Shown here piece by piece: positions 47,946 to 56,641 of a DNA stretch of 64,000 nucleotides. Numbering within the stretch: the first letter of the stretch is position 1; every line of letters begins with the position of its first letter. The stretch spans positions 1 through 64,000 of the forward strand of contig JACXVD010000014.1 of NCBI GenBank assembly GCA_014763545.1. Direction: 5' to 3'. The notes beneath the pieces are model-generated. The model was given only the letters and a program-made list of their open reading frames with translations. It was not told where the DNA came from and did no database searches. Made by a program: the position numbers and the translations under genes. Origin of the DNA: Sphingomonadales bacterium (lineage in GTDB: Bacteria; Pseudomonadota; Alphaproteobacteria; Sphingomonadales; Sphingomonadaceae).

Positions 47946-48758
47946 TCAGCTCTCCTTTCGCGGCCCGACGAGGCCGAAGCGCGCGCCTTGCGGGTCCTGC
48001 GCGTGGACGGCGAAATCGCCGCCGGGGACGGGATTGGGCGATCCCAGCAGCGTCCCGCCGCCCGCTTCCACGGCGCCCATCGCGCGGTCGATGTCGTCGA
48101 CCCCGATATAGAGCGCCCAGCGCGGCCCCGGTCCATCCGCCAGCGCCGTGCCGAGCCCGCCGAACATCCCGGCGCCATTGTGCAGGAACTGGTATTCGCG
48201 CCCGTCGCCCATCGGCACTGCGCCCTCGACTTTCCAGCCGAACAGTTCGCCATAGAGCGCTGCCGCCGCCGGCTGGTCTTCCGTCCACAAATCGTGCCAG
48301 CGCACATGCTGCGCATCGGTGGGTGAGAAGACATCGCTCTTCGCATCGGGATTGCCCGGGGGCGGGGTCGGGTTCATCAGATAGAAGACCGCGCCCCACG
48401 GGTCGGAGACCATGGCGATGCGGCCGACGCCGGCCATGTCGGTGGGGGCCAGATGCGTGGCGCCGCCCGCAGCGACCAACTCGCCTGCCGCGCCATCGAC
48501 ATCGGCAATGCAGATATAGGGCAGCCACGCAGGGCTGGCTCCTTGCTCAATCATCTCGCCGGTGAGTTCCAGCACACCGCCCGCAAAACCGCCATCGCTG
48601 CGACCGATCATGTAATATTGCGCGCCGGTGGCAGATGCGCCGCCATGCTGCTGCAGGTTCCACCCGACGACCGCGTCATAGAATTGCTTGGCGGCGGCTG
48701 CATCCGGCGTCATCAGTTCATACCAGATGAACGCGCCGCGATCCTGTTCGGCTGCCAT
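47946..48758 (-). CDS. Two-domain VOC (glyoxalase/bleomycin resistance) protein
   Basis: A 270-residue protein made of two VOC modules (about 1-130 and 140-270), each beginning with a FIWYELMTPD or VRWHDLWTEDQ strand and ending with a DPWGAVF or DPQGARFGLV metal-site strand. Similar proteins are annotated as hydroxylase- or lyase-like CFP-30 family members. It lies between the PhnB-like and DUF1428 genes with gaps of one to two bases. Function unknown. Confidence 0.87.
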   Translation of the reverse strand: MAAEQDRGAFIWYELMTPDAAAAKQFYDAVVGWNLQQHGGASATGAQYYMIGRSDGGFAGGVLELTGEMIEQGASPAWLPYICIADVDGAAGELVAAGGATHLAPTDMAGVGRIAMVSDPWGAVFYLMNPTPPPGNPDAKSDVFSPTDAQHVRWHDLWTEDQPAAAALYGELFGWKVEGAVPMGDGREYQFLHNGAGMFGGLGTALADGPGPRWALYIGVDDIDRAMGAVEAGGGTLLGSPNPVPGGDFAVHAQDPQGARFGLVGPRKES

Positions 48759-48760
48759 GG

Positions 48761-49132
48761 TCAGGCTTGCTTGTTCACGATGGCTTCGAAGCCGCCCATA
48801 ATCATCCGCTTGCCGTCGAACGGCATGTCGCTGCCATCGGGGGTGCCGAATTCGGTCTCCATCCGCTTGTCGGCCATCATCTTGGCATGGGCGGCATCGG
48901 CGGTTTCGCGGTCGGGCCAGCTCATCCACGAAAAGACGACCTTCTCGCCCTCTGCGAGGTTCACCGCCTTGCGAAAATCGGTCCACTTGCCGTCCTTGAC
49001 GTCTGCCTCCCACGCCTCGACATGCGCGAGGCAGCCGTAATCCTTGGCGATCAGCCAGAATTTCTCCGCCACTTCGCGGTATTTGTCCTTGTTTCCGGCG
49101 GGAACGGGAACGACGAATCCGTTGATATACAT
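48761..49132 (-). CDS. DUF1428 family protein
   Basis: A 123-residue protein of the DUF1428 (dimeric alpha-beta barrel) family. It begins MYINGFVVPVPAGNKDKYRE and contains EAWEADVKDGKWTDF and VVFSWMSWPDRETADAAHAK, all diagnostic. The family is common beside glyoxalase-like genes, but no activity is known to me. The true start is 49132; the longer frame upstream is antisense-free readthrough into the GST gene. Confidence 0.9.
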   Translation of the reverse strand: MYINGFVVPVPAGNKDKYREVAEKFWLIAKDYGCLAHVEAWEADVKDGKWTDFRKAVNLAEGEKVVFSWMSWPDRETADAAHAKMMADKRMETEFGTPDGSDMPFDGKRMIMGGFEAIVNKQA

Positions 49133-49143
49133 CGGCTCTCTCC

Positions 49144-49815
49144 TCAGCCCTGGGGCGCGTTGGCGTCGAATGCGGCGAGCTGGTCTGCCAGCGCCTGTCG
49201 ATAGGCGGGTCGCGCCTTGGCCCGCTCGCAATAGTCCGCGATTGCCGGGAACTGCGCCACCAGCTTGGAATCGCCGAGCTGGAGCAGGACGTGGACCATC
49301 GCGATGTCCGCGATGGAGAATGCACCGGCGATCCATTCGCGCCCGGCAAGATGCGTCTCCACCGGCGCCAGTCGGTTGGTGATCGCTTCGTCGAGGCTCG
49401 GCATCCGTGCTTTGGCCCATGGTTCTTCGCGGTTGAACACCCGCACGCGGACGTATTCCAGCAGCAGCGGCTCGACACTGTTGAAGGCGGCGAACAGCCA
49501 GGACAAGGCGCGCGCGCGGTCCTGCCCGGCGGCGGGCAGCAGCTTGCCCTCGCGCTCGGCGATCCACAGCAGCATCGCGCCGCTTTCGAACATGCAGCTG
49601 TCCCCGTCACGCAGTACGGGAACCTGGCCCCACGGCTGTTCGGACAGGTAGTCGTCAGGGCGGTTGCCGCGCCCGATCAGCCGCACGCTATAGGGCAGGG
49701 CGATTTCCTCGCACGCCCAGCGCACCCGCAGGTCGCGCACCAGCCCGCGCGCAAAGGGCGGCACCCATTCGAACGTGGTGACTTCGAGCGGCGAATTGGG
49801 ATCGATCATCGACAT
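49144..49815 (-). CDS. Glutathione S-transferase family protein
   Basis: A 223-residue GST distinct from the one at 46128-46790. The thioredoxin-like half has RWACEEIALPYSVRLIG, then EQPWGQVPVLRDGDSCMFESGAMLLWIAE with cis-Pro and Glu-Ser glutathione contacts. The helical half has GAFSIADIAMVHVLLQL. It is 11 bases upstream of the DUF1428 gene in the same operon. It may act on electrophiles handled by the neighbouring VOC proteins; that is inference. Confidence 0.88.
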   Translation of the reverse strand: MSMIDPNSPLEVTTFEWVPPFARGLVRDLRVRWACEEIALPYSVRLIGRGNRPDDYLSEQPWGQVPVLRDGDSCMFESGAMLLWIAEREGKLLPAAGQDRARALSWLFAAFNSVEPLLLEYVRVRVFNREEPWAKARMPSLDEAITNRLAPVETHLAGREWIAGAFSIADIAMVHVLLQLGDSKLVAQFPAIADYCERAKARPAYRQALADQLAAFDANAPQG

Positions 49816-49832
49816 GGTGTGTCTCCTCGTGC

Positions 49833-50264
49833 TCAGGCCGTCGCTTCGGCGTGGGGTCCGTGTTCAGTGGCGCATGGGTCGATCCACGCGAGTTCCCAGA
49901 TGTGGCCGTCGGGATCTTCGAAGCTGCGCCCATACATGAAACCCATGTCCTGCACCGGGCAGGGATCGCCCGTCGCCCCGGCAGCCAGCGCACCGGCCAG
50001 CATGGCGTCGACTTCGGCTCGACTGTCGCAGCTGAGGCACAGCAACACCTGCGCGCTGGCCCTGGCATCGGGGATCGCCTTGGGCGTGAAGCCCTTCCAG
50101 AAATCATGGGTGAGCAGCATCACCCGGATCGCGTCGGACCAGAACATGCCTGCGGCCATGTCGTTCGTGAACTGCGGTTCGTTGGTGAAGCCGATGGCTT
50201 CGTAGAAGGCCATCGAGGCGGCCAGGTCGCCCACGGGCAAATTCACGAAAATCGTCTTGGTCAT
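49833..50264 (-). CDS. VOC-family (glyoxalase-like) protein
   Basis: A 143-residue VOC protein. KTIFVNLPVGDLAASMAFYE and FEDPDGHIWELAWIDP are the two halves of the fold, with the usual C-terminal Glu metal ligand. It is the first gene of the seven-gene run divergent from the HxlR regulator, 69 bases away. Relatives are called lactoylglutathione lyases, but the substrate cannot be told. Confidence 0.87.
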   Translation of the reverse strand: MTKTIFVNLPVGDLAASMAFYEAIGFTNEPQFTNDMAAGMFWSDAIRVMLLTHDFWKGFTPKAIPDARASAQVLLCLSCDSRAEVDAMLAGALAAGATGDPCPVQDMGFMYGRSFEDPDGHIWELAWIDPCATEHGPHAEATA

Positions 50265-50317
50265 GCTGGCATCCTCTGGTTTGTCCGACTCGACGCTTGC
50301 GATTCGTGGTCTATTGA

Positions 50318-50343
50318 GTTACTAAAAGCAACAATGAAGTTAC
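50318..50343. promoter_or_regulatory. Candidate HxlR operator over the regulator's own start
   Basis: GTTAC at 50318 and GCAAC at 50328 form an imperfect inverted repeat, and GTTAC recurs at 50339 inside the first codons of the regulator. The set overlaps the 69-base divergent promoter region. Binding is inference from position and symmetry. Confidence 0.35.
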
Positions 50344-51023
50344 AAAAGGGAACTGAACCGTCCGCAGCCCTGCATGGCAAGTGGTATGACGACGCCTGCG
50401 GCACGGCATTCGGCCTCGAAGTGCTGGGTGAGCGCTGGTCGATGCTGGTCGTGCGCGAATTGATGCTTGGATCGCGGCGATTTTCGGACCTTCGCGCCAG
50501 CCTGCCCGGAATCAGCGCCAAGGTGCTGACCGAACGGCTGGAGGGGTTGGAGCGGGCAGGGGTGCTCGTCCGCCGCCAATTGCCGCCCCCGGGCAAGGTG
50601 CAGGTCTATGAACTGACCGAATGGGGGCTGCTGGCCGAACCGGCGATCCAGGAACTGGGCCGGTGGGCAGCGCGTTCGCCGCGCCACGACCCCACGCTGC
50701 CGCTCTCGCCGGTGTCGCTGATGCTGTCGCTCCGCACGATGGTCGATCGCGAGAAGGCGGCAGCGGTGCAGATGAATGTCGGTTTCGAAATCGGGGACGA
50801 TCATTTCCTGGCGGAAATCGGCGGCGGAAACATCGAGGTACGCCGCGCGCCGACCACCGGGGCCGAACTGCGGTTCCGCGCTCCGGCTGCCCCGCTGCTC
50901 GCCGGGCTGATCTACGGCAAGGTTCCGGCAGACGCCTTGCCCTGGCTGGAGATCGAGGGAGGCGAGGAGTTGCGCGGCCGGTTCCTCGATATCTTCCAGC
51001 TCCCGCCCAAGGTCGGCAGCTAG
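50334..51023 (+). CDS. HxlR-family winged-helix transcriptional regulator
   Basis: A 229-residue regulator. The HxlR domain spans about 15-115: [47 protein letters not shown] and YELTEWG. HxlR proteins often sense electrophiles or redox through a Cys; Cys22 in DDACGTAF is in the usual place. A C-terminal extension of some 100 residues (SCP2-like in character) is also present. It is divergent from the VOC/GST operon and is its likely repressor or activator. The start at 50334 is the first Met before the conserved domain. Confidence 0.9.
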   Translation: MKLQKGTEPSAALHGKWYDDACGTAFGLEVLGERWSMLVVRELMLGSRRFSDLRASLPGISAKVLTERLEGLERAGVLVRRQLPPPGKVQVYELTEWGLLAEPAIQELGRWAARSPRHDPTLPLSPVSLMLSLRTMVDREKAAAVQMNVGFEIGDDHFLAEIGGGNIEVRRAPTTGAELRFRAPAAPLLAGLIYGKVPADALPWLEIEGGEELRGRFLDIFQLPPKVGS

Positions 51024-51054
51024 CTTTCGACCGCACCGTCGGGCGCGTGTCCGG

Positions 51055-51090
51055 CGGCATTTCTCACGGCATTTCTCGCGGCATTTCTTG
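51055..51090 (+). repeat. Three tandem 12-bp repeats
   Basis: Three direct copies of CGGCATTTCT(C/T)(A/G) lie end to end, about 100 bases before the cobS start. The 167-base gap between the HxlR gene and cobS otherwise shows nothing recognisable. Confidence 0.85.
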
Positions 51091-51190
51091 CACCGGGGCC
51101 ATCCGCGCCACCCTTGCAGATGCCGCGGCCGAAAAATGGCCCGCATCCCGCTTGCGGCCAGCCGCGCAGGTGTTTAGGCGTCTGGGCGAG

Positions 51191-52183
51191 ATGAACGACA
51201 TGACCGAAAAGAGCTTCGACGCCTCTGGCAAGACCACGCTTTCCGCGCCCGACCGCGAGGTTTCGGTGCGCGAAGTGTTCGGGATCGATATCGACATGAT
51301 GGTCCCGGCCTTCAGCGAATCCGACGAACGCGTGCCCGATCTGGACGAGAACTATGTGTTCGATCCGGACACCACGCTCGCGATTCTGGCCGGGTTTGCG
51401 CATAATCGCCGCGTGATGGTGCAGGGCTATCACGGCACGGGCAAGTCGACCCACATCGAACAGGTCGCCGCGCGGCTCAACTGGCCGTGTATCCGCATCA
51501 ACCTCGACGCGCATATCAGCCGTATCGACCTGATCGGGCGCGATGCGATCGTGCTGCGCGACGGTTTGCAGGTCACCGAATTTCGCGAAGGGCTGCTGCC
51601 CTGGGCGCTGCAGCACCCGGTCGCGCTGGTGTTCGACGAATATGACGCGGGCCGACCGGACGTGATGTTCGTGATCCAGCGCGTGTTGGAAACCGAAGGC
51701 AAGCTGACCCTGCTCGACCAGAACCGGGTGATCCGCCCGAACCCATGGTTCCGCCTGTTCGCCACCGCCAACACGGTGGGGCTGGGCGATACCAGCGGGC
51801 TGTATCACGGCACGCAGGCGATCAACCAGGGCCAGATGGACCGCTGGAATATTGTCGTCGGGCTGAACTACCTGCCGTTCGAAACCGAAATGGAAATCGT
51901 CAGCGCGAAGAACAAGCAAGCCGATCCGGCGGTGCTGGGCAAGATGATCCGCGTTGCCGACCTCACCCGGCAAGGCTTCATCAACGGGGATATCTCGACC
52001 GTGATGAGCCCGCGCACCGTCATCACCTGGGCGCAGAACACCGCGATCTTCAAGGATGTGGGTTTCGCCTTCCGCCTCAGCTTCCTCAACAAATGCGACG
52101 AGGCCGAGCGGATGCTGGTGGCGGAATATTACCAGCGCGTGTTCGGTGAAGACCTGCCCGAAAGCGTCGTCGGCAAGGGCTGA
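51191..52183 (+). CDS. cobS: CobS-like AAA+ ATPase, cobaltochelatase subunit
   Basis: A 330-residue MoxR-class AAA+ protein. In aerobic B12 synthesis CobS and CobT drive cobalt insertion by CobN. Residues 1-60 match the CobS N-terminal segment ([18 protein letters not shown]). Walker A is GYHGTGKST (79-87), Walker B is [10 protein letters not shown], and sensor 1 LFATANTVG. No cobT or cobN follows: the next gene is a penicillin-binding protein. The start is the ATG at 51191; Met at 51200 is an alternative. Confidence 0.92.
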   Translation: MNDMTEKSFDASGKTTLSAPDREVSVREVFGIDIDMMVPAFSESDERVPDLDENYVFDPDTTLAILAGFAHNRRVMVQGYHGTGKSTHIEQVAARLNWPCIRINLDAHISRIDLIGRDAIVLRDGLQVTEFREGLLPWALQHPVALVFDEYDAGRPDVMFVIQRVLETEGKLTLLDQNRVIRPNPWFRLFATANTVGLGDTSGLYHGTQAINQGQMDRWNIVVGLNYLPFETEMEIVSAKNKQADPAVLGKMIRVADLTRQGFINGDISTVMSPRTVITWAQNTAIFKDVGFAFRLSFLNKCDEAERMLVAEYYQRVFGEDLPESVVGKG

Positions 52184-52262
52184 CCCGCGCAGCATCGGTT
52201 CAGCTTCATCGCGCTAGCTTGGCTCTCGCATTTGCTGTGTTGATGGGCTAATACACTTCGCG

Positions 52263-54494
52263 ATGGCGTCCAGATTCCAATTCCTGCCATGGCTCAAGCC
52301 GCGCAAGGGCGCGCGCCCGGCGCAGCATTCCGGCTTCTATGCGCTGTATGAAAGCCCGGGCTCGGCCTGGGACGAGCGCGACGACGCGGCGGAGGACGAT
52401 CCCGGCGAACTGCTGTATCGGTCGGGCCGCGCCAATGTCGATTACGACGCCTGGGACCGCAGGCTCGATCAGGTCGACGATGCGACGTCCGAGGAATTGC
52501 GCAAGCGGCAGCGCTGGTGGCAGCCGGCCTATTGGCGCGGGCGGCGCAAGCTGTGGTGGGCGGGGCGCATTACCGCCTCGATCCTGCTGCTGTTCATCCT
52601 GCTGGTCGGCTGGCTGGCGATCACGGCGCCGCTGTCCAAATCGCTCCAACCCATTGCTCCTGCGGAATTGACCCTGCTCGCCGCTGACGGGACACCGATC
52701 GCGCGCAATGGTTCGATCATCGACAAGCCGGTCAAGGTCGCGGACCTGCCCGCGCATGTGGTCGAACCCTTCATCGCGATCGAAGACCGGCGGTTCTATT
52801 CGCATTGGGGGGTCGATCCGCGCGGCGTTGCCCGCGCATTGTGGAGCAACGTCACCACCGGGCGCACGCAAGGCGGCAGCACGATCACGCAGCAGCTCGC
52901 CAAATTCACCTTTCTCACGCCCGAGCAGAACCTGGGCCGCAAGGGTCGCGAAGCGCTGATCGCCTTCTGGCTGGAGGCTTGGCTGTCGAAGGACGAGATC
53001 CTCGAACGCTATCTCTCGAACGCCTATTTCGGCGATAATTGCTACGGCTTGCGCGCCGCCTCGCTGCACTATTTCTATCGCCAGCCCGAAAATCTGAGGC
53101 CTGAACAGGCGGCGATGCTGGCCGGGCTGGTGCAGTCGCCCTCGCGCTTTGCCCCCACGCGGCATTATGACCGGGCGAAGAAGCGCATGGATCTGGTCAA
53201 GGCCGCGATGGTCGATGTCGGCTATCTCAGCCCCGCGCAGGCTGCCGCGATGCCCTATCCCAAGGTCGATTCGCGCACCCGCAACGATTTGCCGACGGGC
53301 ACCTATTTCGCGGACTGGGCGCTGCCCGATGCGCGTGCCCTGACGGAGAATTCCTACGCGCGGCAGACGCTGACGACCACGCTCGATTCCCGCCTGCAGG
53401 GCATTGCGCGGCGGGCGGTGGGCAGCGTGCCGTTGGGCAAGGCGCAGGTCGCACTGGTGGCGATGCGGCCCAATGGCGAGGTGGTCGCCATGATCGGCGG
53501 CAAGGACTATGGCAAATCACCCTTCAACCGGGCGACGCAGGCCCGCCGCCAGCCGGGTTCGACCTTCAAGCTGTTCGTCTATCTCGCCGCGATCGAGGAG
53601 GGCTGGCGGCCCGATGACCGGATTTCGAACGAACCGTTTACCACCGGCAGCTATCGGCCGAAGAACGCCAGCGGCAACTACTCGCCGAGCCTGACGCTGG
53701 AAGAAGCCTTTGCCCGCTCCAGCAATGTGGCTGCAGTGCGGTTGTTCGAGAAAGTGGGCGACAAGGCGGTGATCCGCACGGCGCGCTCGCTGGGCATTAC
53801 TTCGCCCTTGCCCGAAGGTGATCCCAGCCTGGCGCTGGGCACCTCGAGCATGAGCCTGCTCGAACTGACCGCGGCCTATGCCGGGGTGGCCGCCAATGAC
53901 TTCCCGGTCGCCCCACGTGCCTTCCCGGCGGACCGGGGCGGCTGGTTCTCGGGGCTGTTCAGCGGGCATGACAGCCTGTCGGGCTCGGAACACGAAGCCA
54001 TCGAACGGCTGCTGCGCGCGGCGATCAACAAGGGCACCGGGCGCGCTGCGGTGCTGCGCACGGCCAATTTCGGCAAGACCGGCACCAGCCAGGACAATCG
54101 CGACGCGCTGTTCGTGGGTTATGCCGGCGATCTGGTGGTCGGCGTGTGGGTGGGCAATGACGACAATTCCCCGCTCGCCGGGGTGCATGGCGGCGGATTG
54201 CCGGCCCGCATCTGGCGCAATTTCATGAGCGAGGCACTGGGCGAGGCGAAACTCTCGCGGCCATCCCCGCCCAAAGTTCCGACCAATCCCGAAGGGCCGG
54301 TGCAGCCGCTCGACCTGCCGGGGTCGACGATCCCGCTCGACGACGAGGGTTCGAAACTGAAGGTGGACCAGGATGGTCTGACCGTGTCGACCGACATCCA
54401 GGGGGCGCCGCTGGATATTCGGATCGACAATAATGGGGTGGCGGTCAGGCCCGGGCCGACACCCAGCCCGACCGCGCAGCCGCCGCCCGGCTAA
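52263..54494 (+). CDS. Class A penicillin-binding protein (PBP1-type)
   Basis: A 743-residue bifunctional peptidoglycan synthase. A 100-residue cytoplasmic N-terminus precedes one transmembrane helix (103-120). The GT51 glycosyltransferase domain has the catalytic Glu174 in EDRRFYSHWGVD, and GGSTITQQLAK. The transpeptidase domain has Ser433 in GSTFK, SSN in ARSSNVAAVR, and KTG at 605-607. The tail is Pro-rich (PSPTAQPPPG). It overlaps the convergent thioesterase gene by four bases. Confidence 0.94.
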   Translation: MASRFQFLPWLKPRKGARPAQHSGFYALYESPGSAWDERDDAAEDDPGELLYRSGRANVDYDAWDRRLDQVDDATSEELRKRQRWWQPAYWRGRRKLWWAGRITASILLLFILLVGWLAITAPLSKSLQPIAPAELTLLAADGTPIARNGSIIDKPVKVADLPAHVVEPFIAIEDRRFYSHWGVDPRGVARALWSNVTTGRTQGGSTITQQLAKFTFLTPEQNLGRKGREALIAFWLEAWLSKDEILERYLSNAYFGDNCYGLRAASLHYFYRQPENLRPEQAAMLAGLVQSPSRFAPTRHYDRAKKRMDLVKAAMVDVGYLSPAQAAAMPYPKVDSRTRNDLPTGTYFADWALPDARALTENSYARQTLTTTLDSRLQGIARRAVGSVPLGKAQVALVAMRPNGEVVAMIGGKDYGKSPFNRATQARRQPGSTFKLFVYLAAIEEGWRPDDRISNEPFTTGSYRPKNASGNYSPSLTLEEAFARSSNVAAVRLFEKVGDKAVIRTARSLGITSPLPEGDPSLALGTSSMSLLELTAAYAGVAANDFPVAPRAFPADRGGWFSGLFSGHDSLSGSEHEAIERLLRAAINKGTGRAAVLRTANFGKTGTSQDNRDALFVGYAGDLVVGVWVGNDDNSPLAGVHGGGLPARIWRNFMSEALGEAKLSRPSPPKVPTNPEGPVQPLDLPGSTIPLDDEGSKLKVDQDGLTVSTDIQGAPLDIRIDNNGVAVRPGPTPSPTAQPPPG

Positions 54495-54928
54495 TCCGCG
54501 CTTTCGACGATCAGCACGTTCAGGACCGCTTCCGCCACGGGCGCGGACCGGTCAGCCTGCCATGCTTCGACCGCGATATTGGCGGCGCGGCTGCCGGCCC
54601 GCGTCACCCGGCCGAGCGCGTAGGTGCGCGCAACTTTGGCGCCGCGCAGGTAATTGGTCGACAGGTTGATCGGCTTGAGGCTGGCGACACGCCCGGCCTG
54701 CGCCAGTTCCTGCCGCAGTGCGGCGAAGCCCGCCATCTCCAGCAGCCCGGCCAGCGCGCCGCCATGGACATAACCGGGGCGGCCCTGGGTGCGCTCGGCG
54801 AAATCCATCGCCAGCATCGGCATGCCGTCCTCGACCCGTTCGACCTCCATCCCCATCGCCCGCGCGTAGGGGGGCAGGGCCTCGATCGCGGCGGCAAGCA
54901 CGGTTTCGTCGTCAGTGGCGCGGCTCAT
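54491..54928 (-). CDS. PaaI-type hotdog thioesterase
   Basis: A 145-residue single-hotdog protein. GYVHGGALAGLLEMAGFAAL is the catalytic helix region of the PaaI/4HBT family, and LSTNYLRGAKVARTYALGRV follows. It overlaps its upstream neighbour, another hotdog protein, by four bases, so the pair may form a heteromer or act on related acyl-CoAs. Substrate not known. Confidence 0.87.
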   Translation of the reverse strand: MSRATDDETVLAAAIEALPPYARAMGMEVERVEDGMPMLAMDFAERTQGRPGYVHGGALAGLLEMAGFAALRQELAQAGRVASLKPINLSTNYLRGAKVARTYALGRVTRAGSRAANIAVEAWQADRSAPVAEAVLNVLIVESAD

Positions 54929-55365
54929 ATCCGGGGCTTCCCCAAGCGCATGAAACTGCCCGCCACATGGGCGACTGGATCGGCTGGATCGCCATCATGC
55001 GCAATGCCGCGGACGAAAGCGACCGAACGGGTCAGGCGATAACACTCGCCCCGTCCGACAAGTGTCGCGCCGCGGTGCGATGGCCGCATGTAATCGACGC
55101 GCAGGTCCAGTGTAACCTGCGGGTGGAAATGGCCGATCTTGCGCCAGGCGCCCAGCGAACAGGCGGTGTCCATCATGCTGACGATCGGGCCCGAGGCAAA
55201 CGTGCCGCTTGCCGGATCGCCCACCAGATCCTCGCGCCAGGGCAGGTCGATCTCGACCCAGTCGGGCCCCGCATCGCGAAAGCGGCATCCCAGCCAGCCG
55301 GTGTGCCCGATGGATATCAGCCGCGGGCGCTGCGGATCGAACATGGGTTCCGAATATTCGCTCAT
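54925..55365 (-). CDS. PaaI-type hotdog thioesterase
   Basis: A 146-residue hotdog protein. GPIVSMMDTACSLGAW supplies the catalytic helix (with Asp), and LDLRVDYMRPSHRGATLVG is the conserved beta-strand pair of the 4HBT/PaaI family. I chose Met at 55365 (MSEYSEPMF) over 55377; both lie in the leader and the choice is uncertain by four residues. First gene of the two-gene unit. Confidence 0.87.
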   Translation of the reverse strand: MSEYSEPMFDPQRPRLISIGHTGWLGCRFRDAGPDWVEIDLPWREDLVGDPASGTFASGPIVSMMDTACSLGAWRKIGHFHPQVTLDLRVDYMRPSHRGATLVGRGECYRLTRSVAFVRGIAHDGDPADPVAHVAGSFMRLGKPRI

Positions 55366-55439
55366 CGCCCTGTCCAAGCAAGCGATCCGCGCAATTACAA
55401 TCTTTTAATTTCCATTCGCACCCCGGGTTGCGGAAGTCT

Positions 55440-55468
55440 TTGCCAGCGAAGGGAAATCTTCGCGGCAA
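55440..55468 (+). promoter_or_regulatory. Leader hairpin directly before the small-peptide gene
   Basis: TTGCC-A-GCGAAG (55440-55451) pairs with CTTCGC-GGCAA (55458-55468) around GGAAAT, an 11-bp stem with one bulged A. It ends one base before the ribosome-binding site AGGAGG (55470-55475). A weak -10-like TACAAT lies at 55396-55401. Confidence 0.55.
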
Positions 55469-55482
55469 CAGGAGGAATTGCG

Positions 55483-55647
55483 ATGAACCTGCCCTCGATC
55501 GACCTGTCGAGCCTGCCCGACCTCGGCAGCCTGACCGGCACGTTCGGCAGCCTGTCGGATATTGCGACGGCGATCACCGACGACCGGATCATTGCGATCA
55601 TGGTCTATCTCTACGAAACGCTCCCGCCGACCGTGCCGGGCAGCTGA
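55483..55647 (+). CDS. 54-residue acidic peptide of unknown function, possible RiPP precursor or partner
   Basis: A short gene with a consensus ribosome site (AGGAGG, seven bases before ATG). The peptide begins MNLPSIDLSSLPDLGSL, continues through DIATAITDDRII and ends MVYLYETLPPTVPGS. It has many acidic residues, one Arg, no Lys and no Cys, with a hydrophobic run IIAIMVYLY and a Pro-rich end. I do not recognise a family. It is 25 bases before a pair of cupin-like genes with no terminator between, so all three are probably co-transcribed. It could be a modification substrate of those proteins or a small structural partner; both are speculation. Confidence 0.7.
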   Translation: MNLPSIDLSSLPDLGSLTGTFGSLSDIATAITDDRIIAIMVYLYETLPPTVPGS

Positions 55648-55672
55648 GCACCCCGTCGCGTGGAACGCTGAA

Positions 55673-56641
55673 ATGCGGATCGGCCCGATACTCGCTGCGC
55701 TGCGCCGCGATCCGGTCGCGCAGCGCAGCGACCAACAGGCCATCGTCGATGCCCGCGACGAATGGCTCGCTTCCTCGCAAAGCCGTGCGGTCGCAGCGGG
55801 ACTGGCTGCCTATGGGGCGGGTTCGGCCTTGCCCGATAGCGGCGAACTGGCATCGCTCTTGTCGCAGCAACGGCGCGCCGGACATTTTGCCGATCGGCTG
55901 ATGCAGGTAATGGTCCCGGCGCTGCGCGAGGCCCGGCTCGGGCACGTGCCGTTCCGGCACCAATATTCGGGTGGCTATCTGATCCTCCAGCTCCTGATGT
56001 CGGGACGCGCGGCCTTGTCGCTGGCGATGATCGAGGGGGACCGCCTGCACGACCGGCAGGCAGCACGCAGCGTGTGCTTCAGCGACGGTGAGCGGCACGA
56101 GATAATCCTCGCCGGACAGGCGCAAGCGCGGATCGTGCGGCGCAGCGACTGCAACGGCAGCAAGGCCGTGCTGTCCTGCGAACGCCTGCACTTGCGCGCG
56201 GGAACGACCATCGCGTTGCACGGAAATTGCGAAACCAAGCTCGTCGACCATGTCCCGCACCGTCTGGTTTCGCTCCGCCTCTCGCGCACGCCGGAACTGC
56301 CCGGGCCATCGCGCGAATATCGCCTGTCCGATGGCGCGCTGATCCATCAGGCGAGCGGCGATCTGCGCGAGAGCCAGCTGGAACTGGCGATGGCGGTGCT
56401 GGGCAAGATGGGGCGGCGCGATGCCGCCCCCGCGCTCGCGCAGCGGGCCATGCAGGGCAACGACCACCATCGCTGGCAGGCGCTGCGCGAATGCCTGGCG
56501 CTCGATGCCGGAGAGGGATTTGCCGCGCTCGACCGGATTGCCCGCGATGCACGCGATCCGCTGTCGCCGCCCGCGCTGGCGTTGCGCGCCCAACTGTTGG
56601 CGAAGCATCCCGAACTGGAGCGCATCCCATGCCCCGCGTGA
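55673..56641 (+). CDS. Cupin-like/helical-repeat protein with degenerate metal site
   Basis: A 322-residue protein I do not recognise by name. Its layout matches the next gene: a helical N-terminus (about 1-80), a cupin-like beta domain (about 85-215) and a helical-repeat tail (about 235-320, with LELAMAVLGKMGRRDAAPALA). Where the partner has His-Asp-His, this one has His126-Asp127-Arg128, and I see no clear match to the partner's third His, so metal binding is doubtful. It overlaps the downstream gene by 13 bases. Possibly a non-catalytic paired subunit. Confidence 0.6.
   Translation: MRIGPILAALRRDPVAQRSDQQAIVDARDEWLASSQSRAVAAGLAAYGAGSALPDSGELASLLSQQRRAGHFADRLMQVMVPALREARLGHVPFRHQYSGGYLILQLLMSGRAALSLAMIEGDRLHDRQAARSVCFSDGERHEIILAGQAQARIVRRSDCNGSKAVLSCERLHLRAGTTIALHGNCETKLVDHVPHRLVSLRLSRTPELPGPSREYRLSDGALIHQASGDLRESQLELAMAVLGKMGRRDAAPALAQRAMQGNDHHRWQALRECLALDAGEGFAALDRIARDARDPLSPPALALRAQLLAKHPELERIPCPA

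Noticed and set aside
51020-52195. Minus-strand frame of 391 codons over cobS
   Set aside because: Shadow frame; cobS on the other strand has clear AAA+ motifs.
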